Notes: generated by a model from the sequence alone, not told the origin. 64,000 nucleotides of DNA from Paulinella micropora (GCA_019918135.1 WBZZ01000144.1:110001-174000), one strand, 5' to 3'; counted from the first letter of the stretch, positions 41,532 through 51,050 are shown. A program made the numbers and translations.

Positions 41532-42000
41532 GCCAAGGCTCCTTTCACAATGGAGACGCTAGAAAAGGACATTCAGATGGTACTCGACGGAGACAGCGGC
41601 ACAAAGATGTTCGTGGTGGATCTGCAACGCGCGTTTACTCCATTCCGCTTGCTAGGAAAAGTACACCATACTCTGCCTTCAGACACAGGAGCAAAACCTA
41701 TCAGAACAAGACGCTACTATATGGGTTCTGTTCTGCGCCGTTTTGGTTGGGGAAGATCATGAGGGTTGTCGTGAAGCTGACAAGGACCTTGAACTGGCCA
41801 TCCATGCAATATGCAGACGACTTCCTATTCGCTGTCAAACTCCTACGCACAGACGATGGCATCTACGTTCATCAAGACGCTGTTTGCCTACCTTGGCCTT
41901 CCCACTTCCGAGAAGACGCAGTGGAACCTTCGGACGAGGTACACTACTTGGGATACGTCATCAACAGCAAGGACTTGTGGATGGTCTCCACGGGTAAGCA
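41415..42000 (+). pseudogene. DIRS-type reverse transcriptase core, inverted
   Basis: On the + strand, opposite to the rest of this element: FTMETLEKDIQMVLDGDSG, MFVVDLQRAFTPFRL (RT motif A Asp), and after a frame change MQYADDFLFAVKLL (YADD catalytic box) and EVHYLGYVINSKDLWM. The flanking - strand sequence on both sides gives the RT N-terminal part (41,999-42,526) and RNase H, so only this core is flipped. Confidence 0.7.
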
Positions 42001-42526
42001 TGTCGTCAATTTGGTCGTCGACGAATGCAATGTTCTCGAAGTAACTTGGGTGGTTCATAAAATCGGTGGCTGGATGCTCACGCTCAAATCTGAGTTCTAC
42101 ACTATATGCGAGCCATGATAGCACCACTGCGTCCGCCCCTATTGCCTTCCAGAACCCAAGCCTTGCCTTGACTGCATGTGCCGGGTCCTTTGAGTCTGCC
42201 CACGGGTTGCCTCTATTGTATGTCTCACCCATCTTCAAGATCTTCTGCTTGACATCCTCTAACGAGCCCGAGCTATACTGTTCGACAGCTACTTGTGGTT
42301 TTGTCAGAAGCCAGGTTACGTATGATACCTCCTCCGCTGGCGTCGGCACGGTCTGCCTTGATGGGCAAAAATATGCCAGATGACCAATCTTCTTGCACCA
42401 TACACATACCATGTCCTGATAGTAGTCTTTAAATACTTTGGACTTCGGTGCCTTGTGAGGGAGGAAATTAGAAATCTTTCCTTGCAAGAGGACCCGTTGC
42501 TGTCTGTCATGACACAGCAAGATCAC
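42001..42526 (-). pseudogene. DIRS zinc knuckle and N-terminal part of RT region
   Basis: Contains MVCVWCKKIGHLAYFCPS (C-x2-C-x4-H-x4-C) and the block ARLGFWKAIGADAVVLSWLA, YFENIAFVDDQIDDMLTRGD that stands before the RT palm in DIRS elements. The frame runs into the inverted core at about 42,000. Confidence 0.6.
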
Positions 42527-42843
42527 GAATCAGTACTATTAATAAATCACGCGATGAAGTATGAAAATAGAAGCGTTTGCCTGACACAATAGTATTAATT
42601 CTATCGGGGCGTGATGCAGTGTGACAAGTACCATCTTTAAGGAAATCTAGTAAATTGCAGGGGCGTGTTGCCGAACCAAATTTGAAAAAACAATGAAATA
42701 AATAAAATCTATTTAATGACATAACAAGACGAGACTAAGTCAGTGACAGCGTGATGCAAGTCATGCGCGTGTTGCGCTGTGTAGGGCCGATCATGCGCGT
42801 GAAGCGTCGTCTGACAATTTTACTTTCGATTGGCTGTAACAGC

Positions 42844-44092
42844 TCAGTTGCTAGAACGCTGTGGGCGCAGGCTCGGATTCAAAGTCCAGCACTGCTCGGG
42901 GGTGTGGCCGCGTTTGTTGCAGTGAGTGCAAATGACGGCTGTACGTGCGGGCTGTGCGGTGTATGCGGTCTGCATGGCAGGCGCAAGCGTGATGATGCCT
43001 TGTGTAGCTTGGGCCACGTACTGGATTTGCGGCCCTGGTGCTGCTCGTTGCTGCGGAGGCATGAAACCGGGGACACTTTGCCACGCCAGTGGTTGCTGCT
43101 GCTGGCCATGCTGCTGCTGGTTCTGCCCTTGTGCAGAGTTCGCGCCGTACGATCCCTGAGGGCAGCTTCTCGCCCAGTGCTGGTTGGATCCGCAGATATG
43201 GCATGCCCCACGGTTCTGACGTTCACCACGTATACGCGGGTCGGTCGCCCTCGAGCTGGTCGTAGTAGGGCGAATCGGCTCCAGATACGGGGCCACTTCG
43301 TCCGCAATCACCAGCTTTTTACCCACCACTAGCATCTTGGCCTTGGCATCTTCCACCTGTATTGGGTTTGGGCCACCCATATCCATAGCCAGCGTGGCCA
43401 GCGCGTTCGCCATAGAGATAGCGTCCGCCAACTTCTCGTTGTTTCGCACATATGCGTTGCTCTCCAGAATCTGCAAAATGATCTTCGCCACGACGAAGTA
43501 ACGGCGGTGTGATGGCTTGTCGATCAGCTTCGAGTCGCGCTGGCTCGATTCCTGCTTGGTAGCTTGGATCATCTCCTGCACCTTGTCAGTCAGCCTCGCG
43601 AAGTCACCAGTGACCGCCCGCGTCTCCTCCCTAAGTGCGTTGCGCAGCATATCTCCAATGCTTGCCATCGTACTTGCGTCCGGAGTGATGGCAGCTGGTG
43701 TCGGTGCGATCGCGAGGTGGAATAGTGGCAGCCGTCGTCGTAGTCGTCGTCGTAGCTTGCCCTATCACGGTCTGCTGCTGGTGTAGCGATGGTGCTCCAA
43801 ATAGGTTGACAGGGTTGGGTGGTGAAGCAGATGCAGATGGGGGGGTGTTACCAGTGCTACCACCTGCTCCAGCACCGCTCGAGCCAGTCGCGGGAAGCCC
43901 AGTGGCCGGCAGACTAGTACTCGATGTAGCAGCAAAAGTAGTTGAAGTAGCCACGTTTCCCCCACCGAATGCAGGGCCGCCTCCGTTGTTGCCGCTGCTG
44001 CTGGCTGCGCTTGTCTTGTTGTCGTCATCACCCTGTTGAGCTCTGCGCTTCCTAGTAGGCCCTGGGGTCCTTTGTCCAGCTGCAGCTGACAT
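42844..44092 (-). pseudogene. gag: DIRS-like Gag with two CCHC knuckles
   Basis: Two overlapping frames. The N-terminal part (43,631-44,092) is Gly/Ser/Thr/Pro-rich and probably disordered. The main frame (42,844-43,668) has a helical region (NALREETRAVTGDFARLTDK, KIILQILESNAYVRNNEKLA), then knuckles CHICGSNQHWARSC and CTHCNKRGHTPEQC separated by a Q-rich linker. It is the 5' part of the element running to 39,396 on the - strand. Confidence 0.65.
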
Positions 44093-44118
44093 CTCGATTT
44101 CCCAAATTCAAAAAACAA

Positions 44119-44331
44119 CCGGAAAATTTGCTCTAAGCACTTTTGTGCTAGAGCAAAAAATCAAACCTGAGGGTAAAGGGGTTGTCTTTGTAATGTTCAA
44201 AATTTTGGAGCGGGAACAATAGTTCCCGCTTAATTTATTACCATTGTTCCCGCTTAATTTATTACCGTAATTGACACTGCAGCGTTCACTTTCCAGTCTC
44301 CCTTACGGCCCACCCACTGATATTTGTGAAA
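44119..44331. repeat. Third copy of the hairpin-rich repeat
   Basis: Matches 37,768-37,957 from accggaaaatttgctctaag to actgatatttgtgaa. It carries an extra internal 24-bp duplication around gttcccgcttaatttattac. The copia reading frame resumes immediately after it. Confidence 0.8.
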
Positions 44332-45069
44332 TGACGCTTTTCACAGACACTTCTGCCACTTTTCCGGTTGTATCCGGAGGTGTCACATCCATTTTAGGCG
44401 ACTTGGTGGAGGGTCCAACTGCAAGTGTGGGCACATTGAAACAACCAGTTGCTACCAGCAATGCTGGGAGTGACCCTTCAGATACCCTGCTTCCTCCGGA
44501 TGTTCAGCAGGTGGCAGTGGAAGCAGAACGAGACTCTCGTGGCGTTCCCAAACAGTGGCATGATGCAACTGTTGCACCTACCAACATCCTTCCGGAAGGC
44601 TCTCAAAGGACAAGAGCAAAGACGAAGCCAGAGAACTTCAACTCCGGTGCTTTCCTCATCACCGTTCCGGTCTCAGAGAGAGTAGCAAACAACGACCCCC
44701 GGTTTCGCGCTTCTAGGCTTGAGGACATCAAGAAGCTTCTGGACTTATGCTATTCGTGTCGTCCCTCTCTCTTCTGTCCCTAAGGGGACTAAGCTCATCT
44801 CAGTACGGTTTGCAGACTTCGATATTCAAGAGGATGAAAAGAGTGTGGACGCTAGATCAAGGATTGCAGCCAAGGGGTTCATGCCGAGAAAGGGAGTGGA
44901 TGTGGGGGAGACGTACATACCTACCCCTGACCCTTCTACCCTCCTTACATTCTTTGCTCTTGCTACACTAGAGGAACTAGAGGTGTACTTCCTCGTTTTA
45001 CTGACTGCCAATTGTTTCCATATTTTTCCTGGGCCCAATCCTTTCCGAAAGCTACTCCCGGCACACTAA
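44332..45069 (+). pseudogene. Copia RT N-terminal remnant
   Basis: Linker region (PDVQQVAVEAERDSRGVPKQ, SQRTRAKTKPENF) and then, in a second frame, the start of copia RT: VPKGTKLISVRFADFDIQED, VDARSRIAAKGFMPRKGVDV, GETYIPTPDPSTLLTFFALA. It breaks off before the palm. It was probably continuous with the integrase ending near 37,520 before ~6.8 kb were inserted. Confidence 0.7.
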
Positions 45070-45470
45070 CTCTCTCTCTCTCTCCTGTCAATGTAGCTGC
45101 TATAATTGTTGCCTTCTTTTCTGGAGGTGGCTGTGTGACTGGTGTCCTAATCTTAGCTTCTCGTTTGTATTATATGCCACTGTATTATGACCATACTGTG
45201 CCTGTGTCACATACCTAATGTTACTCAGCAAAGGATAGGGGGTGCGTAGGACCTAATCTTCTTCTCGTCGACTAGGCCCGGCTTGACTGGGGGAGCTGCC
45301 CTGTATTATATGTAGTTTAATTGATGCATACTTGCCACAGCAAGCTGGATAGCCACCATCGACACAATCCCTTCAACTGGAGAGAGTCAAAGTGAGGGTA
45401 AGACTCTGAGTAACGTTAGTACGTTAGTATGTTTTGAGTATGTGTTTTTCTAACTTTCACAGAATATATA
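45070..45470. other. No gene recognised
   Basis: Low-complexity tctctctc near 45,070, otherwise unremarkable host or retroelement DNA up to the viral terminus. Confidence 0.4.
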
Positions 45471-45884
45471 TGATCATTTATGTTGGATAGACAGGTCTAT
45501 GTTGTATATTATAAAACAAGCATTAGAAACATACAAAAACAACATAGGACACAACAAAAACAGACATTCAAATATATCAAAAACATATCTTTGTTTTACA
45601 AAAAACGACAAACTGAGCACACTAAGAGAGATTTGGACAAAATAACGACAAAAACACCATTTTATTCCATAAAATTGTATATATTACTTTTTATATATGG
45701 TTTTTGTCGTTATTTTGTCCAAATCTCTCTTAGTGTGCTCAGTTTGTCGTTTTTTGTAAAACAAAGATATGTTTTTGATATATTTGAATGTCTGTTTTTG
45801 TTGTGTCCTATGTTGTTTTTTTATGTTTCTAATGCTTGTTTTATAATATACAACATAGACCTGTCTATCCAACATAAATGATCA
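45471..45884. repeat. Left terminal palindrome, 185-bp arms
   Basis: Arms 45,471-45,655 and 45,700-45,884 are reverse complements with one visible mismatch/length-neutral change (cataca vs cataaa, near 45,533), around a 44-base AT-rich loop region. Both arms end in TGATCA. The DNA can extrude a very long hairpin, as expected of a telomere-type or replication end structure. Confidence 0.95.
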
Positions 45885-45888
45885 CACC

Positions 45889-45960
45889 CCAAATGGGGGG
45901 AAGGGGGGGGGGGCGGACACTCACGAAGTGAGTGGCGGGGGGGTAGGGGGGGGAGGGGGG
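45889..45960. other. G-tract block with small hairpin
   Basis: Runs of 5-11 G separated by short spacers, interrupted by the palindrome CACTCACGAAGTGAGTG. Capable on paper of G-quadruplex formation. The C-rich mirror is at 61,935-62,007. Confidence 0.7.
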
Positions 45961-45993
45961 AGATACACATGAATATACAAAAAAAATATTTTT

Positions 45994-46111
45994 TGCGACA
46001 CTGCGACAAAAAAGTGAAATTCTGTCGCAACTCCTGCGACACTGCGACAAAAAAGTGAAATTCTGTCGCAACTCCTGCGACACTGCGACAAAAAAGTGAA
46101 ATTCTGTCGCA
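45994..46111. repeat. 41-bp iterons, three copies
   Basis: Unit contains TGCGACA and TGTCGCA in inverted orientation around aaaaaagtgaaattc. The right TIR has four copies (61,743-61,901). Possible binding sites for the resolvase or replication proteins. Confidence 0.9.
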
Positions 46112-46206
46112 TGGTGGTATTCGCGGAAATAGAATTTCTAGAATTTCCTTTTTGACCAAAATTGGTGGCATCGGCTCAGCCATACCGATATTATTTGCTG
46201 ATATGA

Positions 46207-46602
46207 TTAAAAAGGGATTGGTTTTCTGTTTTCGTTAAAATAACTAGTCCATCTATCTATATTCTTGTCTGCCATTTCTCCGTATTTTTTCTCGTATTGT
46301 TTTTTAAGGTTCTTTCGCTGTTCGTCGTATTTCTTCATATATGCTTTTTTCTTTAATTTCCGTTCTTCAGAGATTGGCTTTTTATTCTCATTCTTTTTCT
46401 TTTCGTAATATGCCTTATTGTATTCCTTTATTTTGTCCTTATTTTCTTGACGTTGCTGCTTCTTTCTTTGTGCTATTTTTTCTTTATTTTTCTCATAATA
46501 TTCCCTTTGGTATTTTTGTATCTTTAAGAACGCAAAACTATCTCCATATTTTTGCGAGATATACCTTTGTCGGTTTGCGTGTTGTTCAGATGCGGTTGGC
46601 AT
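46207..46602 (-). CDS. TIR-encoded basic coiled-coil protein (left copy)
   Basis: 131 residues, identical to the copy at 61,252-61,647. Highly charged helix: YQREYYEKNKEKIAQRKKQQ, KEYNKAYYEKKKNENKKP, MKKYDEQRKNLKKQYEKKYG. Related in style to the small basic proteins at 2,039 and 60,554 (the Y-Y-x-K-N-x-E-x-I core). Being in the TIR it is present twice and reads outward toward the terminus. Possibly a DNA-binding or genome-end protein. Confidence 0.65.
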   Translation of the reverse strand: MPTASEQHANRQRYISQKYGDSFAFLKIQKYQREYYEKNKEKIAQRKKQQRQENKDKIKEYNKAYYEKKKNENKKPISEERKLKKKAYMKKYDEQRKNLKKQYEKKYGEMADKNIDRWTSYFNENRKPIPF

Positions 46603-47083
46603 TATAGTAATATTGACCCTTAACCTTAAATGAAATATTGACCCTTATGTTTTTTATTGTAGCCCACAACAGGGATATTACAGCAAGCACGAGGATGAAT
46701 ATAAGAGCAGGGGAAGTGATAATACCTTCTCCTATTGGTGGCCAACCTCCATGGTTGGCCGTGTCCTACTTGACCCTTACAGGGTTGGACACTTTTTCCT
46801 TATTAAATTTCAATATTTATTATATTATTCTTCTTCGTATTACACATTTTTTTTATTGTCCAAGGTGTCCAACCTTTTATTAAAAGGGAGTAAATTTTTC
46901 TTCCTGTCCCCATTTTTCTAATGGACACACAAAAAAGTTTCCGCCCGCGGAGGTAGGACGTCGGACACTCGGACATGGATTAATACTAAAACGAATTTCT
47001 CTCTCTCGGTTGCTTAATAGCACTCTCAGGTGTCCAAGTGGATTTTGAGCGATTTAAGTGTGTTTTTTATTTCGTATTATATA

Positions 47084-47845
47084 ATGGATATAAAACTTTT
47101 CAATGCGGATTGTCTAGTCCAGATACCCAAGATAGAAGAAAAAGTTAATTTGGTTGTGGTTGATTTACCATATGGACAAACACGTTGCGAATGGGATACT
47201 GCCATAGACTTAAAGCAAATGTGGGTAGAACTTAAAAAAGTATGTAAGAGAAATTGTATATACATTTTCTTCACAACTACTAAATTTGGCCATAAACTCA
47301 TTCAATCTAATGAGAGATGGTTTCGGTATGACCTTATATGTGAGAAAAGCCTTAAAGTCGGTTTCTTACATGCTAACAAGATGCCACTAAGAAAACACGA
47401 AATGATATATGTGTTTAATGAGCTGAGCAGACCGAAGGGAGAAAAATTAACATACAACCCTCAGAAGACAGAAGGAAAACCATATAAGACAAATGTAAGA
47501 GATAATGCGGGATACTTTTACGAAAAAGGATATAAATATATAGGAGAACCAATAGACAATAAAGGCGACCGCTTTCCTCATTCAATCTTAAAATTCAACA
47601 ACCCACCAAAATCGCTTCATCCCACACAGAAACCAGTTGAACTATGCGAATGGTTAATTAAATCGTATTCAAACGAAGGCGACTTAGTGCTAGACTTTAC
47701 GATGGGAAGCGGGACAACTGGGATTGCTTGCATGAATACTAAACGGCGGTTTATAGGTATTGAGAAAGATAAAGACATATTTGAAACAGCGAAAAAAAGA
47801 ATTGACGAACATAATTTAATATTAGAAAAAAATAGACTTGTCTAA
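47084..47845 (+). CDS. Beta-class DNA (N6-adenine/N4-cytosine) methyltransferase
   Basis: 253 residues from the ATG at 47,084, which follows tattatata by one base; the frame is open further upstream into the TIR but that extension lacks similarity. Motif IV is DLPYG (residues ~26-30, a D-P-P-Y variant with Leu) and motif I is LDFTMGSGTTGIA (near residue 203), in the IV-before-I order of beta-class N6_N4 methyltransferases. LHPTQKPVELCEWLI stands just before motif I as usual. Intact. It could mark viral DNA against a restriction-like defence or regulate the element. Next gene starts 13 bp downstream. Confidence 0.85.
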   Translation: MDIKLFNADCLVQIPKIEEKVNLVVVDLPYGQTRCEWDTAIDLKQMWVELKKVCKRNCIYIFFTTTKFGHKLIQSNERWFRYDLICEKSLKVGFLHANKMPLRKHEMIYVFNELSRPKGEKLTYNPQKTEGKPYKTNVRDNAGYFYEKGYKYIGEPIDNKGDRFPHSILKFNNPPKSLHPTQKPVELCEWLIKSYSNEGDLVLDFTMGSGTTGIACMNTKRRFIGIEKDKDIFETAKKRIDEHNLILEKNRLV

Positions 47846-47858
47846 TATATACCAGCCG

Positions 47859-49217
47859 ATGTGGAGCGAAGATGACAAGAAGTTTGTTAGGCAGTTAAGA
47901 GTTGCTACTACTGAAAGTAAAATTTATGAGGTCGTGTCCAACTTCTACGATAGCGAATTAAAACCAAGTATAGCCTTTCATAATGCTATTATATCTTTAT
48001 TTAGCACACCAACTAGTGATGAAGAGGTGCTTGAGGCACTAAAGGTGATATATCCTAAATATGCTATCGTGTATCCAAACTTGAATAGTAGAAGGCAAAG
48101 ACTTTCTGAGGTGAGAAAAAAAGCAATAGAGCCCAACCAAAGTGAAAAAGTATATGAAATGAGCAAACTGGATAAGTATTTTAATCTAAATGAAGACGAG
48201 CGGATTGATATCGTTGAGGGGTATAAGAAAGACGTCAAAGCTAAAAATGAACAAAAAATACAGATTGATGTCCGCGATGTAATGGCTAAAATGAACGATA
48301 TGATATTAAGTAATGACCCTTATCTTAAACTACTTGCTTTGATGATAGCAATTGGAGCAAGGCCTGTGGAAATATTTGACAAAAACACGTATGAATTAAT
48401 ACCAGATAAACCGAGTTGGTTGCGAGTGAATAACCTAGCGAAAAAGAGAGAAGGACAAAAAAAGAATTGGACTGAGAGGCCTGTTGTCCTTTTTACTCCC
48501 CAGTTTGTAATAAAACAAGTAAATTCAATACGAAACCATTTCAAAAAGAAAAAAGCAGTTATCATTAACAAAGAAGGGGTGCTTGATAAGCAAAAGAACA
48601 ATGAACTAAACAAAAGGATTATTAAAATCTTCCCATGGCTATCGGACTACACGCAGAAAAGCAGTATGTTGCGAAAACTATATGCTAGTTTGTCGTATAG
48701 TAATTTCGCCAATCCGAAATTAGAGAATTTTAATACGTGGGTTTCAAATGTGTTGGGGCACGGCGATATGCTCACCAGTTTTAGTTATTCGTGGGTTAAT
48801 GTGGCCGACCCTGAAGAAATTAAGGCAGAAGGGATTAAAACAGAATTAGAGGAGTTAAGACGCAAAATAGATTTATATTTAAATTTAAATAATACTAATG
48901 AAATTAAAAGCAATCTAGATAACAACGCGGAAGAATGTAGTTATATACCATTAGGTAAAAGCGCTAGTAGAGAGGATAAGTATAAATTGCTTGAGCAGAT
49001 TTACAATGATAACCCGAATATTACAAATACTAAACTGAGAAAGTTAAGCGGGATTGGAGCCGTTATTGTCAATACGTTTATTAAAGAGAAGAGGGGCGAA
49101 GCGACGAAGAGCGACAGCGAAGAGAGTAAAGCGACGAAGAGCGAAGCAAAAAAAGAAGAGGAAACAAAAGCACCATTAAGACGAAGCACGAGAAATAAAA
49201 AGAAGGTTAATACTTAA
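47859..49217 (+). CDS. Telomere resolvase (protelomerase)-like tyrosine recombinase
   Basis: 452 residues counted from the first ATG at 47,859, placed after tctaatatatacc; an in-frame TTG lies 21 bp upstream. Candidate catalytic residues: R168 (LMIAIGARPVEIF), K195-K196-R197 (NNLAKKREG), R272 (SSMLRKLYASLSY), H301 (VLGHGD) and Y310 (FSYSWV), with the His-Tyr spacing of nine seen in tyrosine recombinases. The block order G-x-R-x-x-E-I, then A-K-K-R, then R-x-(I/L)-Y-A, then LGH-x-D, plus a C-terminal mini-helix domain containing NITNTKLRKL (about residues 372-409), resembles phage telomere resolvases more than ordinary integrases. The enzyme may both process hairpin ends and insert the element. 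A charged tail with S/K/E repeats follows. Confidence 0.7.
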   Translation: MWSEDDKKFVRQLRVATTESKIYEVVSNFYDSELKPSIAFHNAIISLFSTPTSDEEVLEALKVIYPKYAIVYPNLNSRRQRLSEVRKKAIEPNQSEKVYEMSKLDKYFNLNEDERIDIVEGYKKDVKAKNEQKIQIDVRDVMAKMNDMILSNDPYLKLLALMIAIGARPVEIFDKNTYELIPDKPSWLRVNNLAKKREGQKKNWTERPVVLFTPQFVIKQVNSIRNHFKKKKAVIINKEGVLDKQKNNELNKRIIKIFPWLSDYTQKSSMLRKLYASLSYSNFANPKLENFNTWVSNVLGHGDMLTSFSYSWVNVADPEEIKAEGIKTELEELRRKIDLYLNLNNTNEIKSNLDNNAEECSYIPLGKSASREDKYKLLEQIYNDNPNITNTKLRKLSGIGAVIVNTFIKEKRGEATKSDSEESKATKSEAKKEEETKAPLRRSTRNKKKVNT

Positions 49218-49482
49218 CAACGATTAAAGGCGGTTCGTGATATCTCGCCCTAATATTAGACTCTCTTCTATAGCAATTAATGGAACAAATCGTGAAAAAC
49301 TGAACACCATCTTCATTATCAATATCAACTGCTATGATAGGAGGATGTGATTGGAATGTGCGAGACAAACCGCATATATTACAAAATTCTTTTTTATAAT
49401 CAATCTTGGACGTCTCTGAATAAACAAATGTCCTTATATGTCCAACTATATCACTCGGCAATTCGCGTATTATTATCGGCAT
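49207..49482 (-). CDS. Small putative zinc-binding protein
   Basis: 91 residues, overlapping the resolvase gene end by 11 bp on the opposite strand. Contains EFCNICGLSR and, 27 residues later, ICSINCYRRE, which could form a four-Cys zinc site. Start ATG at 49,482 is divergent to the fibre gene with a 34-bp spacer rich in tatatta. Function unknown. Confidence 0.55.
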   Translation of the reverse strand: MPIIIRELPSDIVGHIRTFVYSETSKIDYKKEFCNICGLSRTFQSHPPIIAVDIDNEDGVQFFTICSINCYRRESNIRARYHEPPLIVVKY

Positions 49483-49516
49483 GATTTTATATTCAACTTA
49501 TATTATATAACAAAAA

Positions 49517-50752
49517 ATGAATTTGTTTGGTCAAAGCACGAATACGACATCGTCATCAACTACATCGTCATCTTCTTCTTCATTATCAACGGATGCTATA
49601 AAAGACGCATTACCTACAACGGCCTTCGGAGAATTGCGAACGGCCACTTTGTCGCCAGTATTACAAAATGTCTTCACATATGGTATTAATACACGTTTCT
49701 TTGACAAAACAGAAACAAACGGCGGGGTGGTATCGTCTGCTAATTCAATGGCGGTTTTAACGACATCGGCCTCAGGTAATTCAACTGCGCAGATTACGAC
49801 AATTGAAAGAGCAAAATATAGAAGTGGTATGGGTTTGGTTGCTAGATTCTCCGCATTGTTTCCATCATCTATCGCCGCAGATAGTTTCAATTGCGATATT
49901 GGCATAGGCACACCAGCAGACAATTTATGTTTTAGACAATCAAGTTTGGGAATGTCTGTTGTAAGTACGGCGGGGAGTGTTGAAAATGCGGTTAGTCAAT
50001 ATGCGTGGAATGTTGATAAATGTAATAATACTGGAAATTTCCCCGCGATTGATTTTACCAAATTGAATGTGTTTGAAATAGTTGTTCAGTATCTGGGTAG
50101 CGGTCAAATTACATTCAAAATTGAAAACCCGCGCACTGGACGAATGGAGGTAATTCATGCTATTAAATACGCAAGCACTGCTACTACTCCATCATTAGAT
50201 CAGGCGGCGTTTGCTATTTATGCGAAGGCGTATTCGTCAAGCCTTCAATCCGTTGTAATGAAAACGGCGAGTATGTTTTTGGCAGTTGAGGGAAACATTG
50301 ACCGCACTATTGCTATAACCAATTCGTATGACAATGTCAAAACTATAGGAGCAACTGAAAATGCCATATTTACTATTAGAAACCGCGCCACATTCAACAG
50401 CAAAACAAACTATAACATAATCTACTTTGAGAATTTGTGTATCAGCATTTCTGATACTAAAACATGTATCGCGAGAATTATTCTTAACACCACATTGGGA
50501 GGAACACCTTCTTATTCAAATTACGATACAAACACATCGTTAGCAGAGGTTGATACGGCGGGGACAACAAGAACGGGTGGAAGTGTGATATTTACATATG
50601 TGTTGTCTGGTGGTTCATCTATATACATTGATTTGTCTCAATATAATATCAAGATAGGGTCAGGTAAGACATTTACTATATCCGCACAAAATACAAGCGG
50701 TGGGACGGCGAGCATTTACGCTTCATTAAACTGGATTGAAGACCAAATTTAA
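49517..50752 (+). CDS. Fibre-like virion protein (intact family member)
   Basis: 411 residues, the only complete copy of the fibre family here. N-terminus with a Ser/Thr run, then TTAFGELRTATLSPVLQNVF; core AKYRSGMGLVARFSALF, WNVDKCNNTGNFPAIDFTKL, VVQYLGSGQITFKIENPRTG, MEVIHAIKYAS; beta-rich C-terminus ending ASLNWIEDQ. Convergent with the - strand structural genes. It lacks both the S74 domain and the membrane tail of other members. Receptor binding or spike role is inferred. Confidence 0.65.
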   Translation: MNLFGQSTNTTSSSTTSSSSSSLSTDAIKDALPTTAFGELRTATLSPVLQNVFTYGINTRFFDKTETNGGVVSSANSMAVLTTSASGNSTAQITTIERAKYRSGMGLVARFSALFPSSIAADSFNCDIGIGTPADNLCFRQSSLGMSVVSTAGSVENAVSQYAWNVDKCNNTGNFPAIDFTKLNVFEIVVQYLGSGQITFKIENPRTGRMEVIHAIKYASTATTPSLDQAAFAIYAKAYSSSLQSVVMKTASMFLAVEGNIDRTIAITNSYDNVKTIGATENAIFTIRNRATFNSKTNYNIIYFENLCISISDTKTCIARIILNTTLGGTPSYSNYDTNTSLAEVDTAGTTRTGGSVIFTYVLSGGSSIYIDLSQYNIKIGSGKTFTISAQNTSGGTASIYASLNWIEDQI

Positions 50753-50778
50753 ACAAAAAAAGAAGGATATTATTTATA

Positions 50779-51027
50779 TTATATCATAAAATATTGTATT
50801 TGCGCGTCAAATTTCTTTTCTATCTCTATTGACATTTTTTTTATGCATTCAAAATCTTTGTTTTTGATTAACTTTTCTGTTATACGTGCGTGATTTCTCT
50901 TCAAATATATGTAAAACTGATCAATATTAACACCGCAGGGGATTTGCTCTTTATGTTGTTGTCGTCGGCATGAGTTGATGTTTTTGATTAGAGTAAATAG
51001 TATATCTAAATTTTGTATGTAGGTCAT
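50779..51027 (-). CDS. Small protein of unknown function
   Basis: 82 residues, helical, with CRRQQHKEQIPCG and a charged C-terminal half (IKKMSIEIEKKFDAQIQYF). Located between fibre and penton. Not recognised. Confidence 0.45.
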   Translation of the reverse strand: MTYIQNLDILFTLIKNINSCRRQQHKEQIPCGVNIDQFYIYLKRNHARITEKLIKNKDFECIKKMSIEIEKKFDAQIQYFMI

Positions 51028-51050
51028 TATATCTATACATTTTTTTTTGC

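Larger units (their letters stand above)
45473..47061. repeat. Left terminal inverted repeat (1,589 bp)
   Basis: Inverted copy of 60,793-62,422. From outside in: terminal palindrome, G-tract block, three 41-bp repeats, small gene (46,207-46,602), and a spacer ending gagcgatttaagtgt. The 41-bp length difference from the right TIR equals exactly one repeat unit. Near-identity of the two TIRs suggests recent insertion or ongoing correction. Confidence 0.95.

Noticed and set aside
43698..44039. + strand frame of 113 residues opposite the DIRS Gag
   Set aside because: Shadow of the Gly/Thr/Pro-rich Gag N-terminus; composition only.
46638..46883. 81-residue frame present in both TIRs (also 60,971-61,216)
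   Set aside because: No protein-like pattern, no similarity to other entries, and it overlaps the TIR spacer with inverted GGTTGGACAC motifs; identity of the copies only reflects TIR duplication.
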